A stretch of DNA of 64,000 bases, taken from JBBQYD01 sp942493075. Lineage in GTDB: Bacteria > Verrucomicrobiota > Verrucomicrobiia > Limisphaerales > UBA8199. The notes under the pieces are model-generated. The model saw only the letters and a program-made list of their open reading frames with translations. It was not told the origin of the DNA and ran no database searches. The stretch is from contig OW818681.1 of NCBI GenBank assembly GCA_942493075.1, positions 2,170,001 to 2,234,000 of the forward strand, written 5' to 3'. Position 1 is the stretch's first letter. Every line of letters starts with the position of its first letter. The position numbers were made by a program, and so were the translations under genes. This document shows, piece by piece, positions 46,792 through 56,000 of the stretch.

Positions 46792-48642
46792 ATGAGAATT
46801 CTGGCATGTGCAGCGTTAACACTGGCCGTGTGCCTGGCGCACGGGACTCAATTCGCCGATTTCGTTCGTGTGCAGGGAGACCAGTTGACGGTCGATGGAA
46901 AGCCCTTTCGATTCATCTCCTGGAATATACCGAACCTGCATCTGGTCGAGGACCAGGTGCCATTCGAATTCGCAGGCAGGGGTGCCATTGCCACGCCGCC
47001 TGTGGCGGGTTGGCGCTTGCCGGATCGCTTTGAAATTAACGATGCCCTTGCAACAGTCCGGCAGATGGGCGGTCAGGTAGCGCGCACCTACGTTATTTCC
47101 GTGCAGCGTGCCGACGAGGATGCCTCGATCCCGCGCCATGTGCTGGCTCCGGGCAAGTTCAATGAAGAGGCTTTCAAAGCGTTGGACCTTGTGCTTCAAA
47201 TCGCCAATGAGCAGGGTATTCGAATCATCATCCCTTTCGTTGATAATTGGCATTGGTGGGGCGGACGCGCCCAATACGCCGGGTTCCGCGGCAAGACCAA
47301 GGAGCAGTTTTGGACTGATCCCCAGGTCCTCGCAGATTTCAAAGAGACGATTCGATTTGTTGTGACCCGCACCAACTCGCTGACTGGTGTGCGATACTTG
47401 GATGATAAGGCGATTCTGTGCTGGGAGACGGGAAACGAATTGGAATGTCCGCCCTCGTTTACGCGCGAGATCGCCGGATACATCAAATCCTTGGACCGAA
47501 ATCACCTCGTGATGGAGGGTTTCCATTCAACGGAATTGCGTGAGGAATCTCTTCAGATGCCGGAAGTGGATATCGTAACCACGCACCATTATCCCGGCTC
47601 CAGCAAGACCTTCGCTCAACTCATTCGCGAAAATGCGGCTAAGGCCAAAGGCCGCAAACCGTACGTGGTCGGCGAATTCGGATTCGTTCCCACCCGTGAG
47701 ATGGCTGACGCGATTGAGGCTACGGTCACCACTCAGACGGCTGGTGCCTTGGCTTGGAGCCTGCGTTTCCGCAGTCGCGACGGTGGGTTTTACTGGCATA
47801 GCGAACCGGCAGGCGGGAATAAGTATAAAGCGTTCCACTGGCCCGGTTCCCCCATCGCAGATGATTACGACGAGATCCCTTTCATGAAGCTGATGCGAGA
47901 GAAGGCATACGAAGCTAGGGGATTGCCGGTGCCCTCTTTGTCCACACCATCCGCTCCCAATCTATTGCAGATCACCGATGCAAGTGCGATCCGCTGGCAG
48001 GGCTCTGTCGGCGCTAGTTCCTACCAGGTCGAGCGTGCAATGAAGGCGAACGGCCCTTGGAGGACCGTCGCCACCGAAGTGGATGAGAGCTTCACCCAGT
48101 ATCGTCCGCAGTTTGGTGATGAATCGGTTCCAAGGGGCACTTGGTTTTACCGCGTGCGTGCACGCAATACAGCCGGCGTTTCCGAGCCTTCCAACGTCGT
48201 GGGACCTGTCAAGGTGACCGAGACAACGAAGCTCGATGAAATGGCTGATTTCTCGCGAATGCACTCACATCAGGGAGATCTAGAGATCAAGACCCGGGAT
48301 TGTCGCACCGTAATGGAGGATGCGCATCGCGTCGGAGGCAAGGCGGGCAGCACTTTGGTGTATAAATTGGATGCCCAAGTTCGAGGAGGCTTGGTTTATG
48401 TGTTCTTCCCCGGTGCGCTCGCCGATCTGAAGTTTGGCCTCTCGGTTGATGGGAAGACGTTCCGTCCAGCATCTGCTCCGCGCACGGATTTCCCATATGG
48501 CGCTGGCGACTATGGCTACTTGAGGCGAGCCATTTACGAGTTGCCAGCGGGCAAGGCAAAGGAGCGCTTCCTGCGAATCGAATTCACAGGCGACGCCCAG
48601 ATTTCTCGCGTAGAACTACGCCAACCCGCCAGCCGAAGATAG
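46792..48642 (+). CDS. GH5-like beta-mannanase with FN3 domain
   Basis: A 616-residue exported protein. The signal peptide is MRILACAALTLAVCLAHG. The GH5-type barrel (about 25-380) has WETGNELECPPSF with the acid/base Glu and YVVGEFGF with the nucleophile Glu; FRFISWNIPNLHL and DNWHWWGG are like GH5_7 mannanases. An FN3-like domain lies around 390-475 (YQVERA ... WFYRVRARNTAG), and a beta-sandwich tail follows. It would cut mannan or glucomannan outside the cytoplasm. It is 15 bases after the symporter. Confidence 0.8.
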   Translation: MRILACAALTLAVCLAHGTQFADFVRVQGDQLTVDGKPFRFISWNIPNLHLVEDQVPFEFAGRGAIATPPVAGWRLPDRFEINDALATVRQMGGQVARTYVISVQRADEDASIPRHVLAPGKFNEEAFKALDLVLQIANEQGIRIIIPFVDNWHWWGGRAQYAGFRGKTKEQFWTDPQVLADFKETIRFVVTRTNSLTGVRYLDDKAILCWETGNELECPPSFTREIAGYIKSLDRNHLVMEGFHSTELREESLQMPEVDIVTTHHYPGSSKTFAQLIRENAAKAKGRKPYVVGEFGFVPTREMADAIEATVTTQTAGALAWSLRFRSRDGGFYWHSEPAGGNKYKAFHWPGSPIADDYDEIPFMKLMREKAYEARGLPVPSLSTPSAPNLLQITDASAIRWQGSVGASSYQVERAMKANGPWRTVATEVDESFTQYRPQFGDESVPRGTWFYRVRARNTAGVSEPSNVVGPVKVTETTKLDEMADFSRMHSHQGDLEIKTRDCRTVMEDAHRVGGKAGSTLVYKLDAQVRGGLVYVFFPGALADLKFGLSVDGKTFRPASAPRTDFPYGAGDYGYLRRAIYELPAGKAKERFLRIEFTGDAQISRVELRQPASRR

Positions 48643-48643
48643 A

Positions 48644-49849
48644 ATGCAGAAGACTCCAGGAATCCTTGCGGACGAAGTGCGTGAGCACCTGTTTGGGCAT
48701 ATCCTCCCATTCTGGTGTGGGCCCGCTGTGGATCATGACAAAGGCGGCTGGATGGCCTGGCTGTCTAATGACCTTACTTCAGATCGCACCCAGCCAAAGG
48801 GGCTAATTGTTCATAGCCGCATTCTGTGGGCCTTTTCGGCCGTGCATCAGGTCCAGCCGGACGCGCAGTTCAAGGCGATGGCTGACCGCGCTTTTAGCTA
48901 CCTCGTGACGCGTTTTTGGGACCAGCTCCACGGAGGCTCTTTCTGGCGCCTAAACGATAGCGGGGAGGTGATTGATTCGTCTAAGAAGATCTACGGACAG
49001 GCGTTCGTCATCTATGCCCTGAACGAGTATCACCGAGCATTTGGATCGCTTGAGGCTATTAAACGTGCTGAGGAGGTGTGTCGCCTGATCGAACGCCATG
49101 CCCATGATGATCAGTTTGGGGGCTACTATGAGGTCTGTAATGCGGATTGGTCTCCGGCAGGGGCTGATGCCCGGTTGAGTGAAAAGGACCTCGCGGAAAA
49201 GAAGTCCATGAACAATCATCTGCATGTTCTGGAGGCCTACACCCAGCTATACCGGACCACGCGAGCCTCGGAGACCAGGCAGCGCCTGCTTGAGCTCATC
49301 CAAATATTCCTCGATCGCATCCTCGATCCACGGACCATGCACCTGCATCATTTCTTCGATGAACGATGGGCTGTGCGTTCGGACTCCTACACTTTTGGCC
49401 ACGATATCGAGGCAAGCTGGCTGCTCTGCGAAGCCGCTGACGTATTGGGAGATGCCGCTCTGATAACACGGGTCCGGGAAGTTGCCGTATCCATGGCTGC
49501 GAAAGTTTTAGCAGAAGCAGTAAGCCCCGAAGGCGGCCTGTTCTATGAAGGGCGAGGCGGCGTGATCATTGATGATGGCCGCGAATGCTGGCCTCAGGCC
49601 GAAGCCGTCGTCGGTTTTCTAAACGCCTTCCGGATTTCGGGAGATCAGAAGTTTTTCTCGGCGGCGGTCCATGTGTGGGATTTCATTCGAAACAACCTCG
49701 CGGACCGCGTCCATGGCGAATGGTTCTGGCGCATTAATAGGGACGGCTCACCAGATCCCAAGCTGCCCAAAGTCAGTGAATGGAAAGGTCCCTATCACGG
49801 AACGCGAGCCTGTCTGGAGACTCTGCACCGGCTCGATCGTATAAGATAA
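48644..49849 (+). CDS. Cellobiose/mannobiose 2-epimerase (AGE family)
   Basis: A 401-residue cytoplasmic (alpha/alpha)6-barrel enzyme. Key His-containing motifs are MNNHLHVLEAY, SYTFGHDIEASWLL and KGPYHGTRAC; IYGQAFVIYALNEYHRA is also typical of cellobiose 2-epimerase. It turns beta-1,4-mannobiose into 4-O-beta-mannosyl-glucose. The phosphorylase that uses this product is the next gene. One base separates it from the GH5 gene. Confidence 0.88.
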   Translation: MQKTPGILADEVREHLFGHILPFWCGPAVDHDKGGWMAWLSNDLTSDRTQPKGLIVHSRILWAFSAVHQVQPDAQFKAMADRAFSYLVTRFWDQLHGGSFWRLNDSGEVIDSSKKIYGQAFVIYALNEYHRAFGSLEAIKRAEEVCRLIERHAHDDQFGGYYEVCNADWSPAGADARLSEKDLAEKKSMNNHLHVLEAYTQLYRTTRASETRQRLLELIQIFLDRILDPRTMHLHHFFDERWAVRSDSYTFGHDIEASWLLCEAADVLGDAALITRVREVAVSMAAKVLAEAVSPEGGLFYEGRGGVIIDDGRECWPQAEAVVGFLNAFRISGDQKFFSAAVHVWDFIRNNLADRVHGEWFWRINRDGSPDPKLPKVSEWKGPYHGTRACLETLHRLDRIR

Positions 49850-49877
49850 GTCCTGGAACCCTGTAATAGTTTACTTT

Positions 49878-51053
49878 ATGGCCAAGAGATCTTTTCAACT
49901 ACGGCTCGCCAGCTTAAAACGCAGCCACGCCGCCTTGATCAAACGTTCGAATAAGCCGTTGCGCGAGAGCAACGGCATTTTTGAGCGATACCAGCATCCA
50001 GTACTGACGGCTGAGCATACACCGCTGGAGTGGCGGTATGATTTAAATCCCAAAACCAATCCGTATTTGATGACCCGGCTCGGGGTCAACGCCGTCTTCA
50101 ACGTGGGTGCTATGGAGTGGCAAGGGCGCGTGGTCCTCGCGGCACGTGTCGAGGGTTGGGACCGGAAATCTTTCTTCGGAATCGCCGAGAGTAAGAACGG
50201 CGTAAGCGGTTTTCAATTCCAGGAATACCCCGTGCGCATGCCTGAACTGGATGCACAGGAAACGAACTACTACGACATGCGCTTGGTTCAACATGAGGAC
50301 GGCTGGATTTATGGCCTTTTCTGCGCCGAACGGCATGATGATTCCAAACCCGGTGATCTCTCGGCTGCCATCGCGCGGTGCGGGATCACGCGCACTAAGG
50401 ATCTATTAAAATGGGAGCGTCTTGCTGATTTGAAAACACCGGCTCTGCACCAGCGCAATTGCGTGCTGCACCCGGAGTTCGTCGATGGACAATACGCTTT
50501 CTACACGCGTCCGATGAATGATTTCGCCGCCACGGGCTCCGGTGACGGCATCGGCTGGGGCACGTGCAAGGACATCACCCGTGCTGCGATTACGGAGGAA
50601 AAAATCATTGATCCACGGTTCTATCACTCCATTAAAGAAGGCAAAAACGGATTAGGCCCGGCGCCGATCAAGACCGCGAAAGGCTGGTTGCACCTGGCCC
50701 ACGGCGTGCGTAACACGGCTGTGGGCATGCGTTACGTTCTGTATCTATTCCTATGTGATTTGAAGGAACCGTGGAAAGTGCTCAAAGCCCCCGGTGGTTA
50801 CTTCATGGCTCCGGAAGGAGAAGAGAGGGTGGGGGACGTTTCGAACGTGCTGTTCTCCAACGGCTGGGTTGCGCGCCGCAATGGTGACGTATTCATCTAC
50901 TACGGTTCCTCCGATACCCGGACCCACGTGGCTACGAGCACGATCGATCGTTTGTTGGATTACGTCATGAACACTCCAGAGGATGGTCGGCGCTCCCCGC
51001 TGTGCGTCGAGCAACGTTGCAAGCTGATCGAACGAAACCGGAAGCAGCGTTAG
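49878..51053 (+). CDS. 4-O-beta-D-mannosyl-D-glucose phosphorylase (GH130)
   Basis: A 391-residue five-bladed propeller enzyme. ETNYYDMRLVQHEDGW holds the likely general-acid Asp, and NPYLMTRLGVNAVFN, RPMNDF and GLGPAPIKTAKGWLHLAHG match the GH130 mannosyl-glucose phosphorylase subgroup. It splits mannosyl-glucose with phosphate to mannose-1-phosphate and glucose, saving ATP. It completes the intracellular mannobiose route with the epimerase upstream. No signal peptide, as expected. Confidence 0.88.
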   Translation: MAKRSFQLRLASLKRSHAALIKRSNKPLRESNGIFERYQHPVLTAEHTPLEWRYDLNPKTNPYLMTRLGVNAVFNVGAMEWQGRVVLAARVEGWDRKSFFGIAESKNGVSGFQFQEYPVRMPELDAQETNYYDMRLVQHEDGWIYGLFCAERHDDSKPGDLSAAIARCGITRTKDLLKWERLADLKTPALHQRNCVLHPEFVDGQYAFYTRPMNDFAATGSGDGIGWGTCKDITRAAITEEKIIDPRFYHSIKEGKNGLGPAPIKTAKGWLHLAHGVRNTAVGMRYVLYLFLCDLKEPWKVLKAPGGYFMAPEGEERVGDVSNVLFSNGWVARRNGDVFIYYGSSDTRTHVATSTIDRLLDYVMNTPEDGRRSPLCVEQRCKLIERNRKQR

Positions 51054-51154
51054 ATCGAAACGTTGAGATTCATTCGTGCCCGATTAGGACGTTATTAGCC
51101 CTCTCGACCTCTTGCCTGTAGCCTTGGGGAGTTTCTGAGCGTCTAACGAATACT

Positions 51155-52777
51155 ATGAAAGTGTGCTTTCGTTTGGTCCTGGTGTTGCTCTTGGCGGTGC
51201 CATTCGGCGCAATGGCTGCCACGCGAGATCGGGCCAACATCGTCTTCTGTTTCAGCGATGACTGGGGACGTTTCGCAGGAATCTACGCGGCTGTGGACGC
51301 CCATCCCTCCATCAACCAGGTCCTCAAGACGCCAAATATTGACCGGATCGCTCGCGAGGGTGTGGTATTCAAGAACGCCTTCGTAACTGCCCCCTCATGC
51401 ACGCCTTGCCGCAGTTCCTTGCTCTCCGGACAATACTTCTGGCGCACGGGACGTGGGGCCATCCTCCAAGGGGCCCAATGGGATTCCTCCATTCCGACGT
51501 TTCCTTTGTTGCTGCGGGACGCTGGATATCATATCGGCAAGAGCTACAAGGTTTGGAGCCCAGGCACGCCTGCCGATGCTCCGTATGGCGGGCAGAAATA
51601 CGCCTTCGAAGCCTCAGGCCGCGAGTTCAACAATTTCTCGGAGAATGCCACCCGCATGATGCGGCAGGGCACGAGCTTTACGGAAGCAAAAGACCGGATG
51701 CTTGGCCAGGTGCGCGGCAACTTCACAACATTCCTCAAGCAACGCGCGGAAGGTCAGCCGTTCTGCTATTGGTTTGGGCCCACTCTTACTCATCGGCAAT
51801 ATGAGAAAGGTTCGGGCAAAGCCTTGTGGGGAATTGACCCGGACACCTTAAAAGGACGGTTGCCCCGCTTCATTCCTGACGTACCTGAGGTGCGCTCTGA
51901 TTTCGCTGATTACATGGGCGAGATCCAGGCACTCGATGGAGGAATCGGAGTGATCGTGGAAGAATTGGAGGCTGCGGGTGAACTCGACCGTACAGTTCTC
52001 GTTCTGAGTGGTGATCATGGGATGCCCGGTGTGCCGGGCGGCAAGTGCAACCTCTATGATTTCGGTACTGCTGTGCCCCTGATCGCTCGCGGCCCAGGCA
52101 TCAAACCAGGACGTGTGGTGGACGACTTTGTGAACCTCATGGACCTGGCCCCCACTTTCCTGGAAATCGGGAAGGTTAAATCACCCAAGGTGATGACCGG
52201 AAAAAGCCTCCTGTCGGTCCTGCGTTCTGCACGTTCCGGGCAGGTGGATCGCTCGCGGTCTTGGGTCGTAACTGGACGAGAACGCCATGTGGCTGATGCA
52301 CGCGACGACCGGTTGCCATATCCACATAGGGCTTTGCGCACCCGGGAGTTTCTTTATATACGGAACTTTGCTCCCGATCGATGGCCGATGGGACGGCCTG
52401 GCTTTGAGCCCGGCGAGGCGGCTCCGACGGTCGAGGCCCTTGAGCAAAACACGTTTGCGGCATTTAGCGACATGGATTCCAGCCCGACCAAGGCCTGGCT
52501 CGTTGGGCAGCACGATGCGCCCGAGTGGCAGTGGCACTATGGTTACGCATTTGGGAAGCGCCCCGCGGAAGAACTGTATGACCTGCGCTCTGACCCGGAG
52601 CAGACCCGTAACGTCGCTGGCGACAAATCCTACGACAAGACCCTGGAGCGGCTTTCCAGGCAGCTCATGAACGTGCTGCAAGAAACCGGCGATCCACGCG
52701 TGACGGGTGATGGACTTGCATTCGACCGCCCCCCGTTCACCGATCCAAATCCACCCGCCGGGAATCGCCGGCGATAG
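51155..52777 (+). CDS. Secreted formylglycine-dependent sulfatase
   Basis: A 540-residue protein with signal peptide (MKVCFRLVLVLLLAVPFGAM). The sulfatase core NIVFCFSDDWGRF gives metal-binding Asp residues. APSCTPCRSSLLSGQ contains the C-x-P-x-R motif; its Cys is changed to formylglycine by a maturase. LSGDHGMPG is the second metal-binding motif. It removes sulfate from polysaccharides or related compounds. It is 101 bases after the GH130 gene, on the same strand, so sulfated or mixed glycans are possible substrates of the locus. Confidence 0.9.
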   Translation: MKVCFRLVLVLLLAVPFGAMAATRDRANIVFCFSDDWGRFAGIYAAVDAHPSINQVLKTPNIDRIAREGVVFKNAFVTAPSCTPCRSSLLSGQYFWRTGRGAILQGAQWDSSIPTFPLLLRDAGYHIGKSYKVWSPGTPADAPYGGQKYAFEASGREFNNFSENATRMMRQGTSFTEAKDRMLGQVRGNFTTFLKQRAEGQPFCYWFGPTLTHRQYEKGSGKALWGIDPDTLKGRLPRFIPDVPEVRSDFADYMGEIQALDGGIGVIVEELEAAGELDRTVLVLSGDHGMPGVPGGKCNLYDFGTAVPLIARGPGIKPGRVVDDFVNLMDLAPTFLEIGKVKSPKVMTGKSLLSVLRSARSGQVDRSRSWVVTGRERHVADARDDRLPYPHRALRTREFLYIRNFAPDRWPMGRPGFEPGEAAPTVEALEQNTFAAFSDMDSSPTKAWLVGQHDAPEWQWHYGYAFGKRPAEELYDLRSDPEQTRNVAGDKSYDKTLERLSRQLMNVLQETGDPRVTGDGLAFDRPPFTDPNPPAGNRRR

Positions 52778-53021
52778 CCTGCACCAGTGAATTGACTAGA
52801 GCCCAAGTTTCCGCAACCCAAATGTTCCTCCGCGCACTCCGCGGCTCCGTGAGACATTCCTTCCGATCCTGGTTCCTATCTTTTTCCTCCTGGCTTCATC
52901 GCATGACGAGCCATGTTTGCTTCTCGTTGTTGAGAATTCTCAGGTTTGTTCTTCGCGAGAAGTTGGATTCTCAAAGTTGAGACGACAAAGTTGAAGGAAA
53001 AACGCAAACTGCTTGACTCAT

Positions 53022-53048
53022 ACTTTGCGGTATATAATCTCGCAAAGT
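53022..53048 (+). promoter_or_regulatory. Inverted repeat enclosing a -10-like box
   Basis: ACTTTGCG-GTATATAATCT-CGCAAAGT: a perfect 8+8 inverted repeat whose 11-base spacer holds TATAAT (53033-53038). It stands 17 bases before the giant gene. A TTGACT lies at 53013, but the 14-base spacing is short. It is a candidate repressor site or promoter hairpin. Confidence 0.5.
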
Positions 53049-53064
53049 CTTCACGAAAAGTTTT

Positions 53065-56000
53065 ATGACATCTTTGGCTCGCCTCACCAATCCCTCAGGT
53101 CGGCTCCCAGTCTCCTCTGGACTAATGCATCCGAAACGATGGTTTCATTGTCTCGGTGCAGCGCTTGGCTTGATCGCGCTTACGGCCTCCGCCCAGCAGA
53201 CTAATGTCGCTGTTGTTGTGCGGCACGCGCCCAGTCTGAATGGTAATGGACTGATTGAAGGCTCAGTGCAGCAGTTGCTGGGTGAAAACGTTACCATCAA
53301 CGGCGGCTTCACAACCACGGGCGACTTCCTGGTCCCAGGGACGCCCTCGATCCGGGTGAATGGCAAGCCCAGCTTTTCTGGCACAGTGCCGGGCAGTGGA
53401 AGCACTTCACCCAGCGGCTATCAGGTCATGCTCAATGGGAACTGCTCATTGAACTATCTCCGCACCCGCACCGCTCCTGTAGCGCTGCCCACTGTTGCCG
53501 CGCCGCCAAGGCCTTCCGGTTCGCGCAATATCACCATCAGCAGCGCTGGACAGAGTATCGGTGATGCAGCCACGCTCCGCGATCTCACTCTTAACGGAGA
53601 TGTCGGTCAGTTCCTGATCCCGCCAGGTACCTACGGAAATTTCATAGCCAACGGAGGAAGTGGTCTGACACTTGGCATAGCCGGAGCAATCAATCCATCC
53701 GTTTATAATCTGCAGAATCTTACGTTGAACGGACAGAGCCGAATCGACTTGGCCGGACCGGTCATCCTGACTGTTGCCAACGGTTTCACCGGCAATGGGC
53801 TGGTGGGGTCTACGAACCATCCTGCCTGGCTGCAACTGCAGATTGCCTCGGGCGGGTTCACGCTCAACGGTGGCTGCACGGTTCATGGAAGCGTCACCGC
53901 GCCTGCCGGCACCGTTATCATCAATGGCAACAGTCTGCTGGTCGGCATGGTGCAATGTGATCGGTTGACCTTAAACAGTGGCGGCATCGTCCGGGCTGGA
54001 ATTGCGGTTAATCAAGTGCCTCTTGCAGGCAATCAAAGCGTTTCAGTTCCTGAGGATGGAAACCTCAGTGTGACTCTCACTGGCAGTGACCCGGAAGGCT
54101 CGATTCTTACGTACACGGTTCTGGGCCTGCCCAGTCACGGTTCTCTCGCGGGCTCTCCTCCCAACTTAATCTATAGACCCGGAACCAACTACAACGGCAC
54201 CGACAGTTTTACCTTCAAAGTGAATGACGGCCAGGCTGATTCTGCGATGGCAACCGTCTCCATCTCCGTAACCCCGGTCAATGATCTGCCCACCGCGCAG
54301 GCTCAAGTGCTCAGCACGCCAGAGGATTCTGACTTAAACGTGACCCTAAGCGGAGCCGATGTGGAGAGCAGCGCTCTGACTTTTGAAGTGGTTTCCGCAC
54401 CGGCGCACGGAACCCTGAGCGGCACACCGCCGGCTCTCATCTACACGCCGACGCCGAACTATAGCGGTTTAGATAGTTTCTCCTACACAGCCAATGATGG
54501 CCAGGCGCTCTCAGACGCTGCCACGGTCTCCATCACAGTTGTCCCTGTGGATGACGTGCCTGTTGCGAATGCTCAAACGCTATCCGCAGATGAAGATACA
54601 ACTGCCGTTATCACTCTGACCGCGTTAGATGTGGAGGGCGATGGCTTGGTGTATGCCGTTTTAACGCAACCAGCCCATGGCACCCTAACCGGCACACCGC
54701 CAGAGCTTATTTACACTCCAGCGACGAATTATCATGGGACTGACAGCTTTACGTTCGCAGCAAGCGATGCCTGGGCCGACTCGGCTCCGGCAACCGTCAC
54801 GCTAGCAATTCTTCCGGTAAATGACCTCCCTGTGGCCAACGCAGCAACACTGGTTATTTCGGAAGACGCCGCCACAAACCTGGTGCTATCGGCTTCGGAT
54901 GTCGACGGAGACAGCCTCAGCTTCCAATTGCTGAGCAGTCCATCGAATGGGCTGGTGAGTGGCTCAGCTCCAGAGCTGGTATTCAGCCCTGCGGCCGATT
55001 TTCACGGAACGACCAGTTTTTCCTTCGTTGCTGTGGATGGCAGCTCCACCTCCGCTCCTGTAACAATTACCTTTGTAGTTACGCCCGTAAACGACGTTCC
55101 GATTGCCGAGGCACAAGCTGTGACACTCAACGAAGACACGCCACAGGCGATCACGCTGAGAGGAACCGATGTGGATGGTAATGGGCTAACGTACACCGTT
55201 ACCGTCCAGCCGGCGAATGGCACCTTAAGCGGGGCAGGGCAGGACCTGGTCTATACTCCGGACGCCAACTTCGCCGGTACGGACACGTTCGCCTATCAGG
55301 TTAATGATGGAGCAACCAACTCGGTTCCGGCGCTGGTCACGTTGACAATCCAGCCAGTGAACGATGCTCCCTCGGCAATCGGGCAAGACCTTAGCATCAA
55401 TGAGGATTCGGCTCTTAATATAGTTTTGGCTGGGAACGACGTGGAAAACGATTCACTGATATTTTCCGTACTCACGCAGCCTGCGAACGGCACTCTAAGC
55501 GGCATACCACCGGAACTGACCTACACGCCTAACGCGAACTATCATGGAGCGGACAGCTTCACGTTCACGGCTCATGATGGAAACACCAATTCGGCCCCAG
55601 CCACGATCAGCATATCCGTGATCTCGGTGAATGATGTCCCTGTCGCTGCGTCGCAAACTCTGGAAACGGACGAGGAAGTTCCCGTCAATATTACCTTGGC
55701 GGGCAGCGATATTGACCAGGATTCCTTGACGTATTCAATAGAGGTTTCGCCTGCTCACGGAACGCTTGCCGGTGTGGCTCCGAACCTGACTTACACACCC
55801 GGGAGCGGCTATTACGGCCCAGACGCTTTCACGTTCAAAGCCAGCGATGGCACCGCAGCTTCGGATGCTGCCACGGTTTCGATCACCGTGCGGCGCATTA
55901 ACCGCGCCCCCATTGTCAGCGCTGGGATGGATCAGACCAACAGCAGTCTTCAAACCCAGCTTTCCGGGGCCATCACTGACGATGGCCTGCCCAATGGTGC

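Noticed and set aside
53013..53038. Standard sigma-70 promoter TTGACT/TATAAT for the giant gene
   Set aside because: The spacing is 14 bases, too short for a confident promoter call; only the inverted repeat is reported.
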